Of a DNA stretch of 64,000 nucleotides, positions 58,191-64,000 are shown piece after piece. Origin of the DNA: Rathayibacter sp. VKM Ac-2804 (lineage in GTDB: Bacteria; Actinomycetota; Actinomycetes; Actinomycetales; Microbacteriaceae). The stretch is from contig NZ_CP047420.1 in assembly GCF_009866655.1 (NCBI RefSeq), positions 1,860,001 through 1,924,000 on the forward strand, written 5' to 3'. The notes under the pieces were generated by a model. It had not been told where the DNA came from, searched no databases, and saw nothing but the letters and a program-made list of their open reading frames with translations. A program made the position numbers and the translations under genes. Every line of letters starts with the position of its first letter. Position 1 is the stretch's first letter.

Positions 58191-58237
58191 CGGCGACGGC
58201 GATTCGCTGGTACGCGAATCGCCGGATACGCCTCGTG
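58191..58237 (+). repeat. Hairpin repeat, left copy
   Basis: Contains GCGATTCGC-N6-GCGAATCGC, a 9-bp stem. The inverse of 58601-58647 with 3 mismatches in 47. Confidence 0.8.
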
Positions 58238-58444
58238 GGGCGCGGCGATACGGTGCGCGCGACTCTCTGAAGGGTGGGCACATCTTCGGCTCGTGAGACG
58301 CGCTTCTGCTCGTCGGAACGTCGGGATCCGGCTGCTGGTCCGCCGTGCTGGGGACGGTGGGTCTCGATACGCCCCTGCGGGGCTACTCGACCAGCATGAG
58401 GGGGCGCTGCCGACCAGACGAGACGCGAGGCGGCCTGCTCCAGA

Positions 58445-58583
58445 AGTGCTGCCGGAGGTGTCCGACGGAGCGAGCCGCAGGCGATGCGGTCACTTCACCC
58501 GGAGTGCTGCAGCGAGTGTCCGGCAGAGCGAGACGCAGGCGATGCGGCCCTGTTCCCGGAACTGCTGGCGAGGGCTCGCGGTG
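58445..58583 (+). repeat. 58-bp tandem repeat, about 2.4 units
   Basis: Units begin AGTGCTG (58445), AGTGCTG (58503) and ACTGCTG (58561), period 58, sharing GAGCGAG, CGCAGGCGATGCGG and a CC-GG boundary. Confidence 0.75.
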
Positions 58584-58600
58584 AACGACCACCCTCGCGG

Positions 58601-58647
58601 CACGAGGCGTATCCGGCGATCCGCGTTCCAGCGGATCGCCGTCGCCG
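58601..58647 (-). repeat. Hairpin repeat, right (inverted) copy
   Basis: Contains GCGATCCGC-N6-GCGGATCGC. Two of the three differences from the left copy are paired in the stem, so the hairpin is kept. Confidence 0.8.
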
Positions 58648-58755
58648 CACCGCACCGGCCCTGCGGAACGCGACCCCGCCGGGAGCGGACGCGCCTGCGC
58701 CGCGCGAGGAGCGGCGCAGCCCGCGTTCCGCTCGGGGTGACGGGGCTACGCCCCG

Positions 58756-59994
58756 TTACACCGACCGGAACGCGGCAACAGCATTGTGCCCCCCGAACCC
58801 GAACGAGTTGGAGAGGGCGACGAGCGGCGCGGCTCCGAGGCTGCGCGGGCTGGTGACCACGTCGAGGGGGATCTGCGGGTCCTGCTCGGTGAGGTTGATG
58901 GTGGGCGGGGCGGTGCGCTCGTGCAGGGCGAGGACGGTGAAGATCGCCTCGAGGGCTCCGGTGCCGCCGAGGAGGTGGCCGGTGGAGGCCTTGGTGGCGG
59001 AGACGGCGATGTTCGGGAGGTGGTCGCCGAAGACGCGGGCGAGGGCGCGGTACTCGGCGATGTCGCCGACGGGGGTGCTGGTCGCGTGAGCGTTGACGTG
59101 GGTGACGTCGGTGCGCGCGGCGCCGGCCTGCTCGAGGGCCTCGATCATCGCGCGGGCGGCGGCGGAGCCCTCGGGATCGGGGGCGGTGATGTGGTACGAG
59201 TCGCTGGTGACGGCGCCGCCGGCGAGCTCGGCGTAGATGCGGGCGCCGCGGGCGAGGGCGTGCTCCTCGGTCTCGAGGACGAGGGTGGCGGCGCCTTCGC
59301 CGAGGACGAAGCCGTCGCGGGAGACGTCGTAGGGGCGGGAGGCGGTGGCCGGGTCGTCGTTGCGGCGGGAGAGGGCCTGCATCGACGCGAAGGCGGCGAG
59401 GGGGAGCGGGTGGACGACCGACTCAGTGCCGCCGGCGATGACGACGTCGGCGAGGCCGCGCTGGAGGTGCTCGTACGCGTTCGCGATCGCCTCGGTGCTG
59501 GAGGCGCAGGCGGAGACGTCGGTGCGGGCGTAGGCGCGGGACGGGATGGCCATGCTGATCGCGGCCGCGGCGGCGTTGGGCATGAGCATGGGGATGGTCA
59601 TCGGGAGGACGCGGCGGGGGCCGCGCTCGCGGAGGGTGTCCCACGCGTCGATGAGGGTCCAGAGTCCGCCGATGCCGGTGGAGTAGTCGACGCCGACGCG
59701 CAGCGGGTCGACGTCGGTGATGCCGGAGTCGGCCCACGCCTCGCGGGCGGAGATGAGGGCGAACTGGCTGGAGGGGTCGAGGCGCTTGGCCTCGGGACGG
59801 GGGAGGACCTCCTCCGGACGCACCTTCGCCTGAGCGGCGAAGGTGACGGGGAGCTCGAGCTCGGTCACCCAGTCGGCCTGGATCGTGCTGACGCCGGACT
59901 CACCCGCGAGAAGGGCGCTCCAGGACTCGCGAGCGGTGCCGCCGAGGGGCGTGCTGGCTCCGATGCCGGTGACGACGATTTTCTTGGGACTCAT
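58756..59994 (-). CDS. fabF: 3-oxoacyl-ACP synthase II (KAS II)
   Basis: 412 residues from ATG 59994. Elongates acyl chains in FAS II by condensing malonyl-ACP with acyl-ACP. Thiolase-fold catalytic triad Cys163 (SACASSTEA), His (VNAHATSTPVGD) and His (ATKASTGHLLGGTG), and the final NSFGFGGHN loop. Last gene of the fabD-fabH-acpP-fabF operon; 105 bp separates it from acpP. Confidence 0.97.
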   Translation of the reverse strand: MSPKKIVVTGIGASTPLGGTARESWSALLAGESGVSTIQADWVTELELPVTFAAQAKVRPEEVLPRPEAKRLDPSSQFALISAREAWADSGITDVDPLRVGVDYSTGIGGLWTLIDAWDTLRERGPRRVLPMTIPMLMPNAAAAAISMAIPSRAYARTDVSACASSTEAIANAYEHLQRGLADVVIAGGTESVVHPLPLAAFASMQALSRRNDDPATASRPYDVSRDGFVLGEGAATLVLETEEHALARGARIYAELAGGAVTSDSYHITAPDPEGSAAARAMIEALEQAGAARTDVTHVNAHATSTPVGDIAEYRALARVFGDHLPNIAVSATKASTGHLLGGTGALEAIFTVLALHERTAPPTINLTEQDPQIPLDVVTSPRSLGAAPLVALSNSFGFGGHNAVAAFRSV

Positions 59995-60099
59995 GACGAC
60001 GATCTCTGTTCCGTGACGGGTGGGTTCCGGGCGCACCCCGGCCGGGCTCAGGGCCCTGGCCGGGGTGTCCGCCTCGAGGACGGGGGCGCGGGGCGCTGG

Positions 60100-60348
60100 T
60101 TACGCGGAGGCCTTGACGATGAAGGTGACCGCGTCGCCGACCGTCTTGAGGTTCTTGACCTCGTCGTCCGGGATCTTCACGTCGAACTTCTCCTCGGCGT
60201 TGACGACGATGGTCATCATCGAGATGGAGTCAATGTCGAGGTCGTCGGTGAACGACTTCTCCATCTCGACGGAATCGGTCGCGATGCCCGTCTCGTCGTT
60301 GACCAGTTCGGCCAGGCCGGCGAGGACTTCTTCGTTGGACAGTGCCAT
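60100..60348 (-). CDS. acpP: Acyl carrier protein
   Basis: 82 residues with four-helix ACP sequence; phosphopantetheine site Ser41 in DLDIDSISMM. Acidic. TTCTCTCC-type complement shows a GGAGAG ribosome site just upstream. Carries the growing acyl chain of FAS II. Confidence 0.98.
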   Translation of the reverse strand: MALSNEEVLAGLAELVNDETGIATDSVEMEKSFTDDLDIDSISMMTIVVNAEEKFDVKIPDDEVKNLKTVGDAVTFIVKASA

Positions 60349-60457
60349 GGTTCTCTCCTTGAGGGGTGTTCGATCAGGGTGTTTCGACTCGGTGTTCGTC
60401 GAGATCGAGGTGTTCGTCGTGTGACCGTAGGTCAGTTTAGGGGTGGGCCTGCGCCCC

Positions 60458-61462
60458 CTAAGGGAGCACCACGACCTGCGCGCCGAAGACGAGTCCGGCG
60501 CCGAAGCCGATCTGCAGGGCGAGTCCGCCGCTGAGCTCGGGGTGCTCCTCGAGCAGGCGGTGGGTGGCCAGCGGGATGGAGGCGGCGGAGGTGTTGCCGG
60601 TCGTCTCGATGTCGCGGCCGATCGTCACGGTCTCGGGCAGCTTCAGCTGCTTCGCGAGCTCGTCGATGATGCGCATGTTCGCCTGGTGCGGGATGAAGGC
60701 GGCGAGGTCCTCGGGCGCGACGCCCGCCTCGGCCAGCGCCTGCTTGGCGACCTTGGCCATCTCCCAGACCGCCCAGCGGAACACGGACGGGCCGTCCTGG
60801 CGCAGCGTCGGCCACTCGGCGACGCCGTCGCGGTAGGCGGCGAGCGGGTTGTCCATGCCGACGGTGTCCCACTTCGAGCCGTCGGAGCCCCAGACGGTCT
60901 TCGAGATGCCGACGGTGTCGCTCGGGCCGACGATCGCGGCACCCGCGCCGTCGCCGAGGAGGAAGGAGATGCTGCGGTCGGTCGACTTCACGATCTCGGA
61001 CAGCTTCTCGGCGCCGACGACGAGGACGTACTCGGCGAGTCCGGAGCGGACGAACGAGTCGGCCTGGGCGATGCCGTAGGTGTAGCCGGCGCAGGCCGCG
61101 GAGATGTCGTAGGCGGGGGCGGGGTTCGCGCCGATCCGGTCGGCGAGGAGCGCCGCGAGCGACGGAGTCTGCACCGTGTTGCTGATGGTCGAGACCAGCA
61201 CGAGCCCGATCTGGTCGGCGCGGATCCCGGCCTTCTCGATGGCCTCGAGGGAGGCGGTGGTCGCGAGGTCGACGGCCTGGACCTCGGCCGAGGCGCGGCG
61301 GCGCTCGACGATGCCGGTGCGCTGGCGGATCCACTCGTCGGAGGAGTTGATCGGGCCGACGAGGTCGTCGTTGGGCACGACGAGGTCGCCGCGGGCGGCG
61401 CCGATGCCGAGGATGCGGGTGTACTGGCTGCCGCTGGACTGGCTGAGGGTAGGGGTCGTCAT
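60458..61462 (-). CDS. fabH: 3-oxoacyl-ACP synthase III (KAS III)
   Basis: 334 residues. Starts FAS II by condensing acyl-CoA (branched starters in these bacteria) with malonyl-ACP. Catalytic Cys124 (ISAACAGYTYG), His in FIPHQANMRII and Asn in TTGNTSAASIPLA. SSDEWIRQRTGI is the conserved N-terminal segment. GGAGAG site upstream. Confidence 0.97.
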   Translation of the reverse strand: MTTPTLSQSSGSQYTRILGIGAARGDLVVPNDDLVGPINSSDEWIRQRTGIVERRRASAEVQAVDLATTASLEAIEKAGIRADQIGLVLVSTISNTVQTPSLAALLADRIGANPAPAYDISAACAGYTYGIAQADSFVRSGLAEYVLVVGAEKLSEIVKSTDRSISFLLGDGAGAAIVGPSDTVGISKTVWGSDGSKWDTVGMDNPLAAYRDGVAEWPTLRQDGPSVFRWAVWEMAKVAKQALAEAGVAPEDLAAFIPHQANMRIIDELAKQLKLPETVTIGRDIETTGNTSAASIPLATHRLLEEHPELSGGLALQIGFGAGLVFGAQVVVLP

Positions 61463-61474
61463 GGGTCTCTCCTG

Positions 61475-62398
61475 CTAGGCGGCGTGCTCGTCGATGAAGG
61501 CGCGGGCGGCGTCGAGGTCGTCGGGGGTCTTGATCGCGAGGGTCGGGAGTCCCTTGAGGCCGCGCTTGGCGAGGCCGACGAGGGCGCCCGCGGGAGCCAG
61601 CTCGATCAGGCCGGTGACGCCTGCCTCGGCGAAGGCCGCCATGCAGAGGTCCCAGCGGACGGGCGAGGCGACCTGGCCGACGAGCAGCTCGAGGAAGCGG
61701 GCGCCGGAGCCGACGACGGAGCCGTCGCGGTTCGTCCACAGGCGCAGCGTCGGGTCGGCCGGGGTGATCGAGGCGGCGACGCCGGCGAGGGAGTCGCGGG
61801 CCGGGGCCATGTAGCGGGTGTGGAACGCTCCGGCGACCTGCAGCGGCACGACGCGGGTACCGCGGAGGGGCTCGTCCTTCAGCGCCTGCAGCGCGTCGAC
61901 CGCGCCGGCGACGACGATCTGCCCGCCGCCGTTGTAGTTGGCCGGCTCGAGGCCGAGCTCGTCGAGGCGGGCGAGGAGGGCCTCCTCGTCGCCGCCGAGG
62001 ACGGCGCTCATCGCGGTGGGCGTCGCGGCGGCCGCGGCGGCCATGGCGCGGGCGCGCTCCCGGACGAAGACGAGCGCGTCGGGCTCGGAGAGGACTCCGG
62101 CTCCGGCCGCGGCGGTGATCTCGCCGACCGAGTGGCCGGCGATGCCCGCGATGCGCTCGCGGCGGCCGCCCTCGAGCAGCGCGGCCAGGCTGACCAGCCC
62201 GGCGGAGACGATCAGCGGCTGGGCGACCGCGGTGTCCCGGATGGTGTCCGCGTCCGAGACGGTGCCGTGCGCGGCGAGGTCGATGCCGACCGCCTCCGAG
62301 TGCGCGGCGACCTGCTCGGCCACCGAGGGGACGGCGAGCCACGGCTCGAGGAATCCGGGGGTCTGGGAGCCCTGACCCGGGGCGACGACGACGATCAC
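61475..62398 (-). CDS. fabD: Malonyl-CoA:ACP transacylase
   Basis: 307 residues from GTG 62398 (GGAAG upstream). Loads malonyl onto ACP. APGQGSQTPGF (oxyanion region), GHSVGE with nucleophile Ser90 (usually GHSLGE), and VAGAFHTRYM with the catalytic His. First gene of the FAS II operon, 12 bp before fabH. Confidence 0.96.
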   Translation of the reverse strand: MIVVVAPGQGSQTPGFLEPWLAVPSVAEQVAAHSEAVGIDLAAHGTVSDADTIRDTAVAQPLIVSAGLVSLAALLEGGRRERIAGIAGHSVGEITAAAGAGVLSEPDALVFVRERARAMAAAAAATPTAMSAVLGGDEEALLARLDELGLEPANYNGGGQIVVAGAVDALQALKDEPLRGTRVVPLQVAGAFHTRYMAPARDSLAGVAASITPADPTLRLWTNRDGSVVGSGARFLELLVGQVASPVRWDLCMAAFAEAGVTGLIELAPAGALVGLAKRGLKGLPTLAIKTPDDLDAARAFIDEHAA

Positions 62399-62453
62399 GC
62401 TTTCAGTCTTCCGATCCGCGCCGGTTCGTGCGGCGCAATGAGGTACTGACAAA

Positions 62454-62470
62454 CCACAAAGAGCTTGTGG
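62454..62470. promoter_or_regulatory. Palindrome upstream of fabD, candidate FasR operator
   Basis: CCACAA-AGAGC-TTGTGG is a perfect 6-bp-arm palindrome in the only intergenic gap (62399-62503) between fasR and fabD, where the fab promoter should be. Confidence 0.55.
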
Positions 62471-62503
62471 CGGTTCTACAACAGGGTGCGGGGAGGGTGC
62501 GGC

Positions 62504-63781
62504 TCACTTGCGGGTCGGACGGCGGCGGACCGCTCCGTCCGGATCGCTCATCGAGCCGAGGATGAGGGCCGACTGGAGGATGAGCGCCTCGCGAGCGCCC
62601 GTCGCGTCCCAGCCGATCACCTCCGCCACCCGCTTGAGGCGGTAGCGGACGGTGTTGGGGTGCACGAAGAGCTCGCGAGCCGTCGCCTCGAGCGAGCGGC
62701 CGTTGTCGAGGTACGCCCAGAGCGTGGTGAGCAGCTCGGTCGAGTGCTTCTGCAGCGGCTTGTAGATCTGGGTGATCAGGCTCTGCCGGGCGAGCGGATC
62801 GCCGGCGAGAGCGCGCTCGGGCAGCAGGTCGTCGGCGTTGACCGGCCGCGGGGCGTTGCGCCAGGAGCGCGCGACCGCGAAGCCGGCCAGGGCGGCGCGG
62901 GCGCTGCGCGAGGCCTCGACGAGCGTCGGCACCTCGTGGCCGAGGACCAGATGACCGGAGCCGAAGCCCGGCTCGAGCGCGTTCGCGATCTCGAGGAAGG
63001 CGACCGGCGGGCCGGTCTCCTCCGTCGCGTTCTCGCTCGGCTCGGCGCGGCCGATCACCAGCACGAGCCGGCTGCCCTGCACGCCGATCAGCACGTCGGC
63101 GCTCATGTGCCGGGCGGTGCGGCGGAGCTGGTCGACGTCGAGCATCTTCGGCGCGGTGCCCACGAGCACCGCGACCTCGCCGTGGCCGTGCCAGCCGAGG
63201 GCCGCGATGCGGCTGGGCAGCTCGTCGTCGGCCTCGCCCGTGAGGATCGAGTCGACGACGAGGGCCTCGAGGCGGGCGTCCCAGAGGCCGCGCGCCTCCG
63301 CCGCCCGGGCGTAGACGTCGGCCGCGGCGAAGGCGATCTCGCGCGAGTAGAGCAGGATCGCCTCGCGTAGGTCCTCGCCGCGATGGGTGATCCGCTCCTC
63401 GACGACCTCGACCGTGACCTTGATCAGCTGGAGCGTCTGGGTCAGCGAGACGGAGCGGAGCAGCTCGCGGGGAGCCGCTCCGAAGACGTCGGCGGCGATC
63501 CACGGCGTCGCCGAGGGGTCGTCGAACCAGGAGATGAACGAGGTGATGCCGGCCTGCGCGACCATGCCCACGGCGGAGCGGCGGCCCGGCGGCATGCTGC
63601 CGTACCAGGGCAGCGTGTCCTCGAGCTTCTTGATGGTCTGCGTGGACAGCTCGCCCGAGAGGGTCCGCAGCCACGCGAGGGTCTGCTCCTTCGTGCGCGG
63701 AGCGCCCGGCCGGGTGGCCGGACGCTCCGCCGAAGGGGCAGTGCCCCGCGTCGTCGACTGCTCGTCGTCGGAGGAGAGCAC
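62504..63781 (-). CDS. fasR: PucR/CdaR-type regulator of fatty-acid synthesis (FasR-like)
   Basis: 425 residues from GTG 63781, 11 bp after the aceE stop. N-terminal helical sensor part, GGDEF-like degenerate centre, and C-terminal HTH DNGRSLEATARELFVHPNTVRYRLKRVAEVIG (~370-402), the signature of the PucR C-terminal domain. Position directly upstream of fabD matches Streptomyces FasR, an activator of the fab operon. Function inferred from family and synteny. Confidence 0.9.
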   Translation of the reverse strand: MLSSDDEQSTTRGTAPSAERPATRPGAPRTKEQTLAWLRTLSGELSTQTIKKLEDTLPWYGSMPPGRRSAVGMVAQAGITSFISWFDDPSATPWIAADVFGAAPRELLRSVSLTQTLQLIKVTVEVVEERITHRGEDLREAILLYSREIAFAAADVYARAAEARGLWDARLEALVVDSILTGEADDELPSRIAALGWHGHGEVAVLVGTAPKMLDVDQLRRTARHMSADVLIGVQGSRLVLVIGRAEPSENATEETGPPVAFLEIANALEPGFGSGHLVLGHEVPTLVEASRSARAALAGFAVARSWRNAPRPVNADDLLPERALAGDPLARQSLITQIYKPLQKHSTELLTTLWAYLDNGRSLEATARELFVHPNTVRYRLKRVAEVIGWDATGAREALILQSALILGSMSDPDGAVRRRPTRK

Positions 63782-63792
63782 CGAGCCGTCCG

Positions 63793-64000
63793 TCAGCTCT
63801 CGCCGCCCGCGTTGCCGGTGGTGCCGGCGTTCACGTCGTGGAGGCTGTACTTCTGGATCGCCTGGGCGGCGAGCGAGGGGTCGACCTCGCCGCGCTTGGC
63901 GAGCAGCTGCAGCGTCCGCACGACGACCGACGGTCCGTCGATCTTGAAGTGGCGGCGCGCGGCGGCACGGGTGTCCGAGAAGCCGAAGTCGTCCGCTCCG
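63793..64000 (-). CDS. aceE: Pyruvate dehydrogenase E1 component, C-terminal end (partial)
   Basis: 68 visible codons, running off the right edge. GADDFGFSDTRAAARRHFKID and VVVRTLQLLAKRGEVD match the end of homodimeric E1 (AceE), where the F-G-x-S-D-T-R segment binds near the active site. The extension ending NAGTTGNAGGES is genus-specific. aceE next to fasR is the conserved actinobacterial arrangement, linking acetyl-CoA supply with FAS II. Confidence 0.93.
   Translation of the reverse strand, partial: GADDFGFSDTRAAARRHFKIDGPSVVVRTLQLLAKRGEVDPSLAAQAIQKYSLHDVNAGTTGNAGGES

Larger units (their letters stand above)
58101..58755. repeat. 655-bp non-coding composite repeat region
   Basis: No credible gene. 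It contains two inverted copies of a 47-bp hairpin unit (58191-58237 and 58601-58647), a palindromic GTCTCGATACGCC-type repeat with GCCCC-N3-GGGGC stem at 58360-58398, and a 58-bp tandem repeat (units starting 58445, 58503, partial at 58561). Confidence 0.85.

Noticed and set aside
58383..58655. 90-codon minus-strand ORF in the repeat gap
   Set aside because: Built entirely from repeat units, no ribosome site, sequence not protein-like.
1..64000. Insertion sequences or transposases
   Set aside because: No transposase-like protein or IS-type terminal repeats were recognised anywhere in the window.

Overview
High-GC actinobacterial chromosome, most likely a member of the Microbacteriaceae (Rathayibacter, Clavibacter or a relative; the genus is inference). 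The grounds are the aceE - PucR-type FasR - fabD - fabH - acpP - fabF order at the right end, a DUF3145 gene, a near-palindromic LexA box of the actinobacterial type (TCGAAC-N4-GTTCGA), many GTG starts and several apparently leaderless genes.

Layout. (1) 1-8241, host genes: the 3' end of a peptide-type ABC ATPase, a second ABC ATPase and a D-2-hydroxyacid dehydrogenase in one coupled operon, then tRNA-Asn, an RsmC-like methyltransferase, a membrane-anchored kinase-like protein, peptide deformylase, a NIPA/EamA-like membrane protein and a GT4 glycosyltransferase. (2) 8270-45445, an apparently complete prophage of about 37.1 kb integrated in the 3' half of a CAT-anticodon tRNA. A perfect 43-bp direct repeat (8302-8344 and 45403-45445) marks attL and attR. 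(3) 45517-64000, host genes again: an OafA-type acyltransferase with SGNH domain, small conserved proteins, an SDR, a GT2, an MFS exporter, an SOS-box locus with an A-family polymerase, a peptidoglycan hydrolase, a PadR regulator, DUF3145, a 655-bp repeat-filled gap, the fatty-acid synthase II operon, FasR and the end of aceE.

The prophage is a cos-type siphophage with HK97-like head genes. Its lysogeny module at the right end has a tyrosine integrase, ImmA-like protease and XRE repressor on the + strand, facing an XRE regulator and Xis-like protein on the - strand across a divergent promoter/operator region. The rest is transcribed leftward. The early genes are small DNA-binding proteins, a C5 cytosine methyltransferase, HNH, a replication-like protein, SSB, a MazG-like protein, Zn-ribbon proteins and a DPPY methyltransferase. 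The late genes are HNH, TerS, TerL, a portal-MuF fusion, protease, capsid, connectors, tail tube, a frameshifted tail-assembly chaperone pair, tape measure, Dit and tip proteins, an M23 peptidase, a CHAP-like protein, holin-type membrane proteins and two tail spike/fibre proteins. Two genes point against the late direction and look like morons: a leaderless gene of unknown function at 33493-34344 in visibly A/T-richer DNA, and a polysaccharide pyruvyl transferase at 9986-10891.

The most unusual structure is in regulation and repeats: a -1 slippery site at 23552-23558, a 13-bp hairpin after the tail-tube gene, a leaderless lysogeny switch with an 11-bp-arm palindrome, a GACGCGTC-rich repeat found both between genes and in frame inside a methyltransferase, and a host intergenic element whose inverted copies show compensatory base changes.
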